From VFMC01 sp046331225 (GTDB lineage Bacteria; Actinomycetota; Acidimicrobiia; Acidimicrobiales; Ilumatobacteraceae), in the NCBI GenBank assembly GCA_046331225.1, contig JAXLRF010000007.1:344292-408291 (forward strand): 64,000 nt of DNA. The letters run 5' to 3'. The position numbers and the translations under genes were made by a program. This document shows, piece by piece, positions 32,935 through 41,429 of the stretch. Below the pieces are notes generated by a model, which searched no databases, was not told where the DNA came from, and worked only from the letters and a program-made list of their open reading frames with translations. Positions within the stretch are counted from its first letter, which is position 1. Every line of letters begins with the position of its first letter.

Positions 32935-33900
32935 GTGGAATCGTTCGAGGGACGCATCGCCGTCGTCACGGGAGGCGGTACCGGCATGGGCCGCGAGCTC
33001 GTGCGTCAGCTGGCTGCGGCCGGTGCGCACGTCGCGATGTGCGACGTGTCGGCCGACAACATGGCCGACACGCAGACGCTCGCCGAGGCCGAGGCCGCCC
33101 CCGGGGTGCGCATCACCTCGTTCGTGGCCGACGTGTCCGACGAGGCGCAGCTCCAGGCCTTCGCCGCCGACGTCGCATCCCGTCACCGGACCGACCACGT
33201 GCACCTGCTGTTCAACAACGCGGGTGTCGGCGGGGGCGGCAGTGTGGTGGCGGACGACCGCGACGAGTGGGACCGCACGTTCGCGATCTGTTGGGGTGGG
33301 GTGTACTTCGGCGTACGCTCGTTCCTGCCGATGCTGCTCGCCGCACCCGAGGGGCACGTGATCAACACGAGCAGCGTCAACGGCTTCTGGGCGTCGCTCG
33401 GACCGATGATCCCGCACACCGCCTACAGCGCGGCCAAGTTCGCCGTGAAGGGCTTCACCGAGGCGCTGATCAACGACTTCCGCATCAACGCACCGCACCT
33501 CAAGGCGTCGGTGGTGATGCCGGGCCACATCGGCACCTCGATCATGATCAACTCGCAGAAGGCCTTCGGTCGCGACCCGAAGGAGATGACCGACCTGCAG
33601 ATCGCCCAGCTCCGCGAGCGCCTGGCCAAGCGTGGCATCGACCTCGGGGCAGCCAGCGACGAGGACATCCGCACCGGCATGCAGGCGCAGGCCGAGGCGT
33701 TTCGCGACATGGCGCCGCTCACCGCGGCCGAGGCGGCCACGATCATCCTCGACGGGGTGAGGGCAGGGGAGTGGCGCATCCTCGTCGGCGACGACGCGCA
33801 CGTGCTCGACGAGCTGGTGCGCGAGCATCCCGACGAGGCCTACGACGAGCGGTTCGTCGAGCGGCTCCGCGAGCGCCAGATCCTCGGCTTCGCCACCTGA
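32935..33900 (+). CDS. Short-chain dehydrogenase/reductase
   Basis: NAD(P)-dependent SDR of 321 residues. The Rossmann motif TGGGTGMG is at residue 12, an acidic Asp in CDVS at the end of strand 2 suggests NAD(H), LFNNAGVGG is the NAG motif, and a Ser in TSSVNGF with YSAAK completes the catalytic tetrad. A helical C-terminal extension of about 60 residues beyond the usual SDR core carries no known motif. The GTG start has CGGAGGGA upstream. Substrate unknown; the divergent acyl-CoA dehydrogenase gene suggests lipid or steroid metabolism. Confidence 0.88.
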   Translation: MESFEGRIAVVTGGGTGMGRELVRQLAAAGAHVAMCDVSADNMADTQTLAEAEAAPGVRITSFVADVSDEAQLQAFAADVASRHRTDHVHLLFNNAGVGGGGSVVADDRDEWDRTFAICWGGVYFGVRSFLPMLLAAPEGHVINTSSVNGFWASLGPMIPHTAYSAAKFAVKGFTEALINDFRINAPHLKASVVMPGHIGTSIMINSQKAFGRDPKEMTDLQIAQLRERLAKRGIDLGAASDEDIRTGMQAQAEAFRDMAPLTAAEAATIILDGVRAGEWRILVGDDAHVLDELVREHPDEAYDERFVERLRERQILGFAT

Positions 33901-34007
33901 GTCCCGATTCGGCGGGACCAAGTGCCCTGCTCGTCGGCTCGGCACGGACCGAACCTTGGTGGTGGAAACACTGAGTGCGCCGAGGGGGCGCAGAAAGCGA
34001 GTCCACC

Positions 34008-34400
34008 ATGTCGTACCCGCACGTCATCGTCTGGCTCGACCACCAGAAGGCGACGATCATCGACTTCTCGATCGACGATCGCCACGTGGTCCACGTGGCG
34101 TCGGAGAAGCCGCAGCAGTTGCACCGCAAGTCGGGTCCGATGGGCGCCGGCCGGGCACCTGACGACCGGCAGTTCTTCGACGAGGTCACTCGAGCCGTCG
34201 AGGGGTCGCGGGAGATCCTGGTGACCGGTCCGGGAACGGCGAAGGTGGCGTTCATGGCCGATCTCGACAAGCGCCATCCCGCGGTCGCGAAGGCGGTGGT
34301 GGGTGTCGAGGCGCTCGACCATCCGAGCGACGGCGAGCTGTTGGCGTTCGCGAAGCGCTACTTCCGACGCGTCGACGCCCTGCGGGGCGACAGCACCTGA
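34008..34400 (+). CDS. Small eRF1-domain-like protein (translational machinery family)
   Basis: Protein of 130 residues resembling bacterial proteins annotated as translational machinery or eRF1-domain-3-like. VIVWLDHQKATIIDF opens the fold, HRKSGPMGAGR follows, EILVTGPGTAKVAFMADL is a conserved turn, and VVGVEALDHPSDGELLAFAKRYFR is the family C-terminus. The biological role of these small proteins is not established. The start at MSYPHV is family-typical; an upstream in-frame ATG adds 11 residues without similarity. It stands alone between the SDR and lipoprotein genes. Confidence 0.75.
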   Translation: MSYPHVIVWLDHQKATIIDFSIDDRHVVHVASEKPQQLHRKSGPMGAGRAPDDRQFFDEVTRAVEGSREILVTGPGTAKVAFMADLDKRHPAVAKAVVGVEALDHPSDGELLAFAKRYFRRVDALRGDST

Positions 34401-34478
34401 TCGGCCGTCCGATCCGGCGAGGAGCGTCGGGCGACCAGCCGGTTGACGGCGGGGCCTGGTTCCGCACGGTCGACGACC

Positions 34479-35627
34479 ATGCGTCGCCGTGTCGTGCTCG
34501 CCCTGTTCGTGTCGTCGTCGGTGCTCGTCGCCTGCTCGGGCGGTGACGACTCGCCCGGCGGCGCCGAGGTGACGTTGGCGGTCGAGGGCACGTCGGTGGC
34601 GTCGGTCCCCGGCACCGAGGCGGCCGACACCGCGGCGCTGACGACCGATCCGCCCGCCACCGACCCGCTGAGCACCGACCCGGTCGCCACGACGGAGCCC
34701 GCCTCGACCGTGCCGCCCGCCGAGGAGCTGCCGACGCTGTCGTTCACGCCGCAATCGGCGGGCCCGCTGCAGGTGACCGCCTCGCAGTGCACCGTCGAGG
34801 GCATTCCCGACGGTGTGCCGGACGCAGCGGTCGAGTCGTTCGCGATCGACGCGACCCACGCCTTCGTCCCCACGTCCGGCGGTGTCGCCGCGTTGGCGTT
34901 CGTGCCCGGCGCCGACTGCTCGATGACCCTCGACACCTCGATCGGCGACGGCGGCCTGCTGGCGACGAGCGACGAGGTCGACTCGGTCGCGGTGTCGGCG
35001 ACGGGGCGGCTGGTCGCATCGGGGTTGTTCGGCGCGACCGTGTTCGACGTCGCCGCGGGCACGTCGTACGCGTGCGACCAGCTCACCGGTGACGTCGACG
35101 TCACCGCCGACGGCTCACAGGCGATGACGTCGTTCCCGGGCGCGCCGGTGCAGCAGTACTCGCTCGGTGACACCGGCTGCGGCGAGCCGACGTCCGTCGT
35201 GCTCCCCGCCGACATCGTCGACGTGTACCTCGTCGCCTACGACGGTGCCGATCTGCTGATCGGCGGCCAGGCCGCCGACGACACGGTGTACGCCGGCCGA
35301 GCGAGCAGCGGTGCGCTGCAGTGGCGCATCGGCAACCCCGAGACGGGCGGGGCCGGATGGCTCGGCTGGGTGCACGCCATCGTGCCGTGCGACGGCGGGT
35401 ACTGCATCGTCGACACCAACACCGACAAGCTGATCGTCACCGACGCCGCCGGCGTGCTGCGGGCCGAGTTCGCGATCAGCGAACTGATCGGCGAGCGGAT
35501 GTTCTACGAGACCGCCGAGCTCGGGCCCGACGGCGCGTTGTACCTGCTGGCCACCGACAGTGCACCCGATGGCAACGGCGGCACGATCGAGGGCAACGAC
35601 GTCGTTCGCATCGAGGTCACCGGCTGA
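34479..35627 (+). CDS. Secreted lipoprotein, possible beta-propeller
   Basis: Protein of 382 residues. A lipobox, LVACSGG, puts the lipidated Cys at about residue 19. A Thr/Pro/Asp-rich linker of about 60 residues follows and should lift the rest off the membrane. The globular part of about 290 residues has repeated short Gly/Asp-turn beta stretches (AIDATHAFVPTSGGVAALAF, SVAVSATGRLVASGLFG and similar), suggesting a beta-propeller, with several paired Cys. No catalytic motif is seen. CACGGT 8 nt before the ATG could be the -10. The downstream ligase gene begins 40 nt after the stop. Confidence 0.7.
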   Translation: MRRRVVLALFVSSSVLVACSGGDDSPGGAEVTLAVEGTSVASVPGTEAADTAALTTDPPATDPLSTDPVATTEPASTVPPAEELPTLSFTPQSAGPLQVTASQCTVEGIPDGVPDAAVESFAIDATHAFVPTSGGVAALAFVPGADCSMTLDTSIGDGGLLATSDEVDSVAVSATGRLVASGLFGATVFDVAAGTSYACDQLTGDVDVTADGSQAMTSFPGAPVQQYSLGDTGCGEPTSVVLPADIVDVYLVAYDGADLLIGGQAADDTVYAGRASSGALQWRIGNPETGGAGWLGWVHAIVPCDGGYCIVDTNTDKLIVTDAAGVLRAEFAISELIGERMFYETAELGPDGALYLLATDSAPDGNGGTIEGNDVVRIEVTG

Positions 35628-35667
35628 GGCTCGGGCCGGCGTCGCACCCACCGGCTTGAATGGCGGG

Positions 35668-37143
35668 GTGGACTACGTCGAGGTGGTGAACGCGTCGCTC
35701 GAGGTCGCTGCCACGTCGCAGCGGTCGGCCAAGACCGCACGGTTGGCCGCGCTGCTCCGGGCCACACCGCCCGACGAGGTGCGCACCGTGGTGGGGATGC
35801 TGGTGGGCGAGCCGCGCCAGGGTCGCCTCGGTGTCGGTTGGACCACGTTGCGCGACGCTCGTGTCGCGCCGTCCGCCGAGCCGTCGGTGCGCGTGGTCGA
35901 GATCGACCGGTTGCTCGACGAGCTGGCCGTCACGTCGGGTACCGGCTCGCAGCGCCGCCGCGAGACGTTGCTCGTCGAGATGATGGCTCGCCTCACCGAC
36001 GACGAGCAGCGTCACCTCGTGCGGTTCATGACCGGCGAGATGCGCCAGGGCGCCAACGACGGCGTGGTGGCCGACGCGATCGCGCGTGCGGCCGAGGTGC
36101 CTGCTGCCACGCTGCGCCGTGCATGGATGCTCCTCGGCGATCTCGGCGCGGCGGCCCAACGGGCGCTCGCCGGTGACGACCTCGACGTCGGGCTCACGCC
36201 ACTGGTGGCGGTGCAGCCGATGCTCGCCACCACGTCGGCCAGCGCCGGCGAGGCGGTCACCGCGACCGGTCTCGCCAGCGTCGAGTGGAAGCTCGACGGC
36301 ATGCGTGTGCAGGCGCACAAGTCGGGCGACGAGGTACGGCTGTTCTCGCGCGGGATGAACGACGTCACCGCCGCGCTCCCCAACGTGGTGGCCGCCGTCG
36401 CCGCGCTGCCGGCCGAGGCGGTGGTGCTCGACGGCGAGTCGCTCGGCCTCGACGACGACGGTCGGCCCCGCCGGTTCCAGGACACCATGAGCGGGCTCGG
36501 TGGCACGGCCGCGTTCTTCTTCGACCTCCTGCACGTCGACGGCCGGTCGCTCATCGACGACCCGCTGTCCGAGCGCAAGGCGGCGATGCGAGCGCTCGTC
36601 CCGCCGGCGTTGATCCTGCCGTCGATCGAGACCGACGACGCCTCGCTGGCCGACGAGTTCGCCGACGGGGCCGTGAGCGCCGGGCACGAGGGTGTGGTGG
36701 TGAAGGCGCTCGACTCGCCCTACCAGGCGGGCCGGCGCGGCGCGACGTGGCGCAAGGTCAAGCCGGTGCACACCGTCGACCTGGTCGTGATCGCCGCCGA
36801 ATGGGGGCACGGCCGGCGCACGGGGCTGCTCAGCAACCTGCACCTCGGCGCCCGCGGTGCCGACGGCTCGTTCGTGATGGTCGGCAAGACCTTCAAGGGA
36901 CTCACCGACGAACTGCTCGCCTGGCAGACCGCGGCGCTGCTCGAGCGCCAGCTCACCACCGAGGGCATCACCGTGCACGTACGTCCCGAACTGGTCGTCG
37001 AGATCGCGCTCGACGGCGTGCAGGTGTCGCGCCGCTACCCGGGCGGGGTGGCGCTGCGATTCGCCCGGGTGCGTCGCTACCGGCCCGACAAGCAGCCGTC
37101 CGAGGCCGACACGATCGAGCGTGTGCAAGGGTTGCTCCGATGA
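35668..37143 (+). CDS. ligB: ATP-dependent DNA ligase, LigB type
   Basis: Protein of 491 residues. The N-terminal 200 residues form the helical DNA-binding domain (LLRATPPDEVRTVVGMLVGEP). The adenylation domain has the nucleotidyl Lys in EWKLDGMRVQ (about residue 210), LFSRGMNDVT, VVLDGESLG, FFFDLLHVDG and EGVVVKALDSPY, then TWRKVKP, followed by the OB domain. Size and order match mycobacterial LigB rather than the NHEJ enzymes LigC/LigD. It is accessory to the NAD-dependent replicative ligase, which is not in the window. The GTG start follows a TTGAAT that may be a -10. The stop overlaps the next ATG (ATGA), coupling it to a phosphatase/nuclease-family gene. Confidence 0.9.
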   Translation: MDYVEVVNASLEVAATSQRSAKTARLAALLRATPPDEVRTVVGMLVGEPRQGRLGVGWTTLRDARVAPSAEPSVRVVEIDRLLDELAVTSGTGSQRRRETLLVEMMARLTDDEQRHLVRFMTGEMRQGANDGVVADAIARAAEVPAATLRRAWMLLGDLGAAAQRALAGDDLDVGLTPLVAVQPMLATTSASAGEAVTATGLASVEWKLDGMRVQAHKSGDEVRLFSRGMNDVTAALPNVVAAVAALPAEAVVLDGESLGLDDDGRPRRFQDTMSGLGGTAAFFFDLLHVDGRSLIDDPLSERKAAMRALVPPALILPSIETDDASLADEFADGAVSAGHEGVVVKALDSPYQAGRRGATWRKVKPVHTVDLVVIAAEWGHGRRTGLLSNLHLGARGADGSFVMVGKTFKGLTDELLAWQTAALLERQLTTEGITVHVRPELVVEIALDGVQVSRRYPGGVALRFARVRRYRPDKQPSEADTIERVQGLLR

Positions 37144-37949
37144 CGTTGCGGCTGATGACGTGGAACCTCTGGTGGCGGTTCGGTCCCTGGCAGGAGCGCG
37201 CGCCGGCCATCCGACGTGTGCTCGCCGATCAGGCGCCCGACGTCGCGTGCCTGCAGGAGGTGTGGAGCGCCGGCGGCGACTCGTTCGCCGCTCGCCTGGC
37301 CGACGAGCTCGGCTACCACCACGCGATCACCGACGACCCCTTCGCCGGTCGCCGCGGCGAGGGCGATGCCGGGTTCCACAACGCGATCCTCAGCCGCTCG
37401 CCGCTCGAACGGGTGACGAGTCATCCGCTGCCACGGCTCGACGGCACACCGGGGCATCGCCGTGCGTTGTCGGCGTACACCACGATCGACGGTCGCACGT
37501 GGCCGGTCGTCTCCACACACCTCGACTACCGCTTCGACGACTCGGCGCTGCGCCAGCTGCAGGCCGAGGCGGTGCTCCACGTGGTGGCCGGGCTGCGCAG
37601 CGACCCCGATCACGACCCGCCGGTGGTGATCGCCGGCGACTTCAACGCGCCACCCGACAGCGACGAGATCCGCCTGCTCACCGGCCGCCGCGCCGGGCCG
37701 ATCCGCAACCTGGTGCTGAGCGACGCGTGGGAGCACGTCGGCGACGGTCCGGGTGCCACGTGGCGCAGCGACAACCCGTACCAGTCGGCCACCGCGTGGC
37801 CGAACCGCCGACTCGACTACGTGTTCGTCAGCTGGCCTCGTCCCAAGCCGCTCGGCAACCCGGTGCGTGCGTGGCTCGCGGGCGCCGAGCCGGTCGACGG
37901 GGTGGTGCCGAGCGACCACGCGGCCGTGGTGGTCGAGCTGCACACCTGA
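37140..37949 (+). CDS. Endonuclease/exonuclease/phosphatase-family protein
   Basis: Metal-dependent EEP-fold hydrolase of 269 residues. The catalytic landmarks are LMTWNLWW (Asn, residue about 7), CLQEVW (metal-binding Glu), VSTHLDYR, IAGDFNAPP (Asp/Asn pair), RLDYVFVS and PSDHAAVVVEL (Asp-His). The family includes DNA-repair nucleases, sphingomyelinases and phosphoinositide phosphatases. No signal peptide is present, so it is probably cytoplasmic. Translational coupling to the DNA ligase suggests a part in DNA end processing; this is inference. It converges directly on the ABC permease gene with no spacer. Confidence 0.85.
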   Translation: MTLRLMTWNLWWRFGPWQERAPAIRRVLADQAPDVACLQEVWSAGGDSFAARLADELGYHHAITDDPFAGRRGEGDAGFHNAILSRSPLERVTSHPLPRLDGTPGHRRALSAYTTIDGRTWPVVSTHLDYRFDDSALRQLQAEAVLHVVAGLRSDPDHDPPVVIAGDFNAPPDSDEIRLLTGRRAGPIRNLVLSDAWEHVGDGPGATWRSDNPYQSATAWPNRRLDYVFVSWPRPKPLGNPVRAWLAGAEPVDGVVPSDHAAVVVELHT

Positions 37950-38753
37950 TCAGCTGTTGATGTCCTTGGTGGTGAAGTTGGCCCACGCCGCGCCCAGGAA
38001 CACCACCATGTACACCAGCTGCAGGCCCGCCCCGCGTGCCACGTCGCGCCACAGGATCGGGTCGCGGTAGAAGTCGACGAACTTCAGCCAGTAGTGCGTG
38101 GGCAGGTACGGCTGGATCACCTCGGTGGCCGAGATCAGGTCGAGCACCTGCGAGCCGACGAACGCGGCCAGCGTGGCGAGCGAGGCGGCGAGCGGCGAGT
38201 CGGTGCGGGTGGACGCGAACAGGGCGATGCCGCCGAGGCCGAGCATCGACCAGCCGATGTAGCCGATCGCCAGCAGCGTGCGGACGAAGGTCTCCCACGG
38301 GGTGAGCTCGGTGGCCGAGATCGACGACAACGGGCGGATCCCGAACAGCACCACGCCGGCCGCGAGCGCGACCAGTGCCACGACGATCACCGCGAGGAAG
38401 ATGAACGCGACGACGGTGATCAGCTTCGCGGTGAGCAGCCGGCTGCGCCCGACCGGCCGGGTGAGCAGGTAGCGCAGGGTGCCGTTCGAGGCCTCGCCGG
38501 CGACGGTGTCGCCGCCGATCACCGACACCGCGATCGGCAGGAACAGGGGCAGCACGATCGCGAGTGCGGCGGCAGGGAAGAGCAGCCCGTTGTCGAGCAC
38601 CTCCGACAGCAGCGCCGGTCCCTCACCCGGCCGTGGCGCGAGGCCGCTCGCCTTGACGAAGATGCCGACGATCACCGGCAGCCCGGCGAGCAGCGCGATG
38701 GTGACCCATGTCCGCGGTCGGCGCAGCAGCTTCGACAGTTCGACGCGGATCAT
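37950..38753 (-). CDS. ABC-2 type transporter permease
   Basis: Integral membrane protein of 267 residues with about six hydrophobic segments. The N-terminus is of the MIRVELSKLLRRPRTW type found in ABC-2 permeases of the NatB/YhgE kind. A large loop follows helix 1, then VIGGDTVAGEASNGTLRYLLTRPVGRSRLL, a typical cytoplasmic coupling region. Its start overlaps the stop of the ATPase gene, so the two form a transporter, probably an exporter. It is the last gene of a three-gene minus-strand operon. Confidence 0.88.
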   Translation of the reverse strand: MIRVELSKLLRRPRTWVTIALLAGLPVIVGIFVKASGLAPRPGEGPALLSEVLDNGLLFPAAALAIVLPLFLPIAVSVIGGDTVAGEASNGTLRYLLTRPVGRSRLLTAKLITVVAFIFLAVIVVALVALAAGVVLFGIRPLSSISATELTPWETFVRTLLAIGYIGWSMLGLGGIALFASTRTDSPLAASLATLAAFVGSQVLDLISATEVIQPYLPTHYWLKFVDFYRDPILWRDVARGAGLQLVYMVVFLGAAWANFTTKDINS

Positions 38754-39673
38754 CGGATGTCTCCGTGGCCGGTGCGCTCGAGGAACACGTCTTCGAGCGT
38801 CGGGCGTTCGACGATCAGCTCGCGCACCGGGATGTCGTCGATCACGAACGCCTTGTTGAGCAGTTCGGGTGGCCGGTCGCCGAGGTGGATGCGCACGGTG
38901 TGGGCATCGGTGGGCTCGTAGGCGAAGGGTCCGTCCTGCAGCGCTCGCACGGCCCGCTCGAGGTCGGGTGTGACCACGCGCACCCAGCCGGTGGGGGCGA
39001 GCAATTGGTCGACGCGGTCCTGGGCGACGATGCGGCCGGCAGACATCATCGCCGCCCGCGTGCAGATCAGTTCGACCTCGGCCAGCAGGTGCGACGACAG
39101 CATGATCGTCGTGCCCTCGCGCACCAGCTCGACGAACATCGTGCGCAGCTCGTGGATGCCCTGGGCGTCGAGGCCGTTGGTGGGCTCGTCGAGCACCAGC
39201 AGGCGTGGGGTGCGCAGCAGGGCACTCGCCAGCCCGAGCCGTTGGCGCATGCCGAGCGAGTACGCCTTCACCGGACGGTCGCCAACGTCGGCCAGCCCGA
39301 CGCGTTCGATCACGTCGCGCACCCGCTGCCGCCGGGTGCGCTTCTGTCCACCACGTCCGGCGCCGTCGAAGATCATGAGGTTCCGTTCGCCCGACAGGTA
39401 CGGGTAGAACGCGGGTCCCTCGACGAGGGTGCCGACACCTTCGAGCGCGTGCGGTCGGTGCAGTCCGACCTCGTGGCCGAGCACCTCGATCGAGCCCGAG
39501 GTGGGGCTGATGAGCGACAGCAGCATGCGGATCGTCGTGGTCTTGCCGGCGCCGTTGGGCCCGAGGAACCCGTAGAGGTCGCCTTCGCGCACGTCGAGGT
39601 CGATGCCGTCGACCGCGACGAGCCCGCTGCGGAACCGCTTCGACAGCTGGTGCGTGCGCACCACACTGGTCAC
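38750..39673 (-). CDS. ABC transporter ATP-binding protein
   Basis: ATPase of 307 residues for the ABC-2 permease downstream. Walker A is GPNGAGKTT (about residue 40), the signature is the degenerate YSLGMRQRL, Walker B is LLVLDEPTNGLD, and the switch His is in LSSHLLAEVE. The C-terminal 80 residues have the extension common in drug/lantibiotic-type ABC-2 ATPases and end in the typical PTLEDVFLERTG. The GTG start overlaps the stop of the upstream lipid-sorting-like gene, and its stop overlaps the permease start; translation of all three is likely coupled. Confidence 0.93.
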   Translation of the reverse strand: MTSVVRTHQLSKRFRSGLVAVDGIDLDVREGDLYGFLGPNGAGKTTTIRMLLSLISPTSGSIEVLGHEVGLHRPHALEGVGTLVEGPAFYPYLSGERNLMIFDGAGRGGQKRTRRQRVRDVIERVGLADVGDRPVKAYSLGMRQRLGLASALLRTPRLLVLDEPTNGLDAQGIHELRTMFVELVREGTTIMLSSHLLAEVELICTRAAMMSAGRIVAQDRVDQLLAPTGWVRVVTPDLERAVRALQDGPFAYEPTDAHTVRIHLGDRPPELLNKAFVIDDIPVRELIVERPTLEDVFLERTGHGDIR

Positions 39674-40755
39674 AGGATGCCTCCCTGGTCGACGACCTCG
39701 CCGGCCACCCGGTCGAGCTCGGCGAGCGGCACCGTACCGCTGAGCACCACGTCGAACCCGGCGACCGTCACCACCTGCACGTTGACGAGCGACGTGCTGA
39801 CCACGATCGCCTCGCCACCCCACGGCCGCTCGGTGCGGGGCAGCCGGTTGACGCCACGACCGAGGCTGCCCTGGGGCAACGCGAAGAGGTTCACGACGGC
39901 GAGACCGTCGCCGTAGGTGGCGATGCCGGCGTCGGGGTCGTTGCGACGCGGCAGTCCCGCGAGCTCTCGGGGCAACGGGATGATGCTCAGCGTCGACACG
40001 GTCTCGACCGGGTCGAGCGAGGCGCTGGTGCGTACGGGTTCGCCGGTGGGCTCGGGGTCGAACTGCATGACGTCGAGCGACGGGGTGCGGAACGTGAGGT
40101 CGGCGAAGGCCGTCTCGAACGCGGGGGCGGTGCCACCCGTGTGCAGCTCGACCGCGGTGACCACGCCGTGGTCGGGGTCGACCCACAGGTCGGCCGTCTC
40201 GATCGTGCTGGTGCCGGGTTCGGGCACGATGCGCAGCCCCACCGAGGCGTGGCCGGCGACCCATCGGTCGTGGATCCGTTCGACCGTGTCGCCGTCGACC
40301 GCGAGCAGCAACCGTCGACCGATCTCGGCGGGGCTCAGGTCCATGAGCCGCGGGATGCGCATCGGCTCGTCGCCCTCGCGGGGCGACCACACCACGCGAC
40401 GGGTGCCCGAGTCCCACAGCCACACCCCGTCGGGCTGGCGGTACACCGACCGTTCGGCCCCGATGAGCAGTTCGTCGCTGCGCCACCGGTCGGCGCCCCC
40501 GTACCAGACGCGCACGCGGCTGGTCTGGGTGAACGGTGCGATCTCGTCGTCGAAGCGACCCAGGTCGGGCAGGCGCAGGCCGCCGCGTGACTGGTACAGG
40601 CCCTCGAACGGCACCGACGCCGACGCGGCCACCTCGGCGACCAGATCGGAGGTCGAGATGTCGGACGCAGGCACCGGTCGGAGGGCGACGACGACCGGCA
40701 GCGAGCACAGGGCTGCGACACCGCCCAACACCACGAGCCATCGCCAGTGCCGCAT
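39670..40755 (-). CDS. LolA/MucB-like exported protein
   Basis: Protein of 361 residues with an N-terminal signal or anchor helix (LVVLGGVAALCSLPVVVAL). The body resembles the half-barrel of LolA/RseB-type proteins: GLYQSRGGLRLPDL, RVRVWYGGADRWRSDELL, VYRQPDGVWLWDSGTRRVVW and LRIVPEPGTSTIETADLWVDP run in the usual order of alternating strands. Actinobacterial members are annotated as outer-membrane lipoprotein-sorting or sigma-E regulatory proteins. It is the first gene of an operon with an ABC-2 exporter, so it may hold or sense the exported lipid-like substrate; that is inference. TAGGGT lies 6 nt before the ATG. Confidence 0.65.
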   Translation of the reverse strand: MRHWRWLVVLGGVAALCSLPVVVALRPVPASDISTSDLVAEVAASASVPFEGLYQSRGGLRLPDLGRFDDEIAPFTQTSRVRVWYGGADRWRSDELLIGAERSVYRQPDGVWLWDSGTRRVVWSPREGDEPMRIPRLMDLSPAEIGRRLLLAVDGDTVERIHDRWVAGHASVGLRIVPEPGTSTIETADLWVDPDHGVVTAVELHTGGTAPAFETAFADLTFRTPSLDVMQFDPEPTGEPVRTSASLDPVETVSTLSIIPLPRELAGLPRRNDPDAGIATYGDGLAVVNLFALPQGSLGRGVNRLPRTERPWGGEAIVVSTSLVNVQVVTVAGFDVVLSGTVPLAELDRVAGEVVDQGGIL

Positions 40756-40761
40756 TCTTCG

Positions 40762-40767
40762 ACCCTA
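40762..40767 (-). promoter_or_regulatory. -10 hexamer, leaderless start of the ABC exporter operon
   Basis: TAGGGT on the minus strand ends 6 nt before the ATG of the LolA/MucB-like gene. Confidence 0.5.
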
Positions 40768-40795
40768 CCGGTGGCCGGTATGGTCGTGCCTCACC

Positions 40796-41401
40796 ATGGC
40801 GACGTTGCGATTCAGCTTCGGCACGATGGGCTCGGGCAAGAGCACCATGGCGCTGCAGATCCACCACAACCTGGCGTCGCGAGAGCTGTTCGGTCTGCTG
40901 CTCACCAAGCTCGATCGTGAGGGTGCGCAGGTGACGAGCCGGCTCGGGGTGGCGGCCGAGGCGGTCGAGGTCGAGCCCGATCTCGACATCTACGCGCTCG
41001 CCGTGGCGCACTGGCCGATCCACTACCTGGTGTGCGACGAGGTGCAGTTCTACACCGAGGAGCAGTGCGACCAGATCGCCCGTTGCGTCGACGACCTCGG
41101 GGTCGACGTGTTCGCGTTCGGGCTGATCACCGACTTCCGTGGGCGCCTGTTCGACGGCACGAAGCGGATGCTCGAGGTGGCCGACGAGCGGGTGCCGATG
41201 CAGGTGGAGGCGCGGTGTTGGTGCGGCGCACGCGCCACCCACAACGCCCGTGTGGTGAACGGGACGATCACGTACGAGGGCGAGACGGTGGTGGTCGGTG
41301 ACACCGGTGACGCCGGCAACGACCAGCCGTTGTTCGGCGACGTGGTCCGCTACGAACTGCTCTGCCGTCGGCACTACACGAGCGGCGAGCTCGGCGCCTG
41401 A
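40796..41401 (+). CDS. tdk: Thymidine kinase
   Basis: Salvage enzyme of 201 residues that phosphorylates thymidine. The P-loop GTMGSGKST is at residue 9, the DE pair in YLVCDEVQFY is Walker B, FGLITDFRGRLFDGTKRML is the lasso-type substrate region, and a zinc site is formed by CWCG and the later Cys/His in LLCRRHY. This is the short bacterial/human TK1 type. A TATGGT hexamer 11 nt upstream may be the -10. It is divergent from the ABC exporter operon and ends 28 nt before a convergent acyltransferase gene. Confidence 0.93.
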   Translation: MATLRFSFGTMGSGKSTMALQIHHNLASRELFGLLLTKLDREGAQVTSRLGVAAEAVEVEPDLDIYALAVAHWPIHYLVCDEVQFYTEEQCDQIARCVDDLGVDVFAFGLITDFRGRLFDGTKRMLEVADERVPMQVEARCWCGARATHNARVVNGTITYEGETVVVGDTGDAGNDQPLFGDVVRYELLCRRHYTSGELGA

Positions 41402-41429
41402 CGCCGCTCGTGACGGTCGCGCCGGGGTG

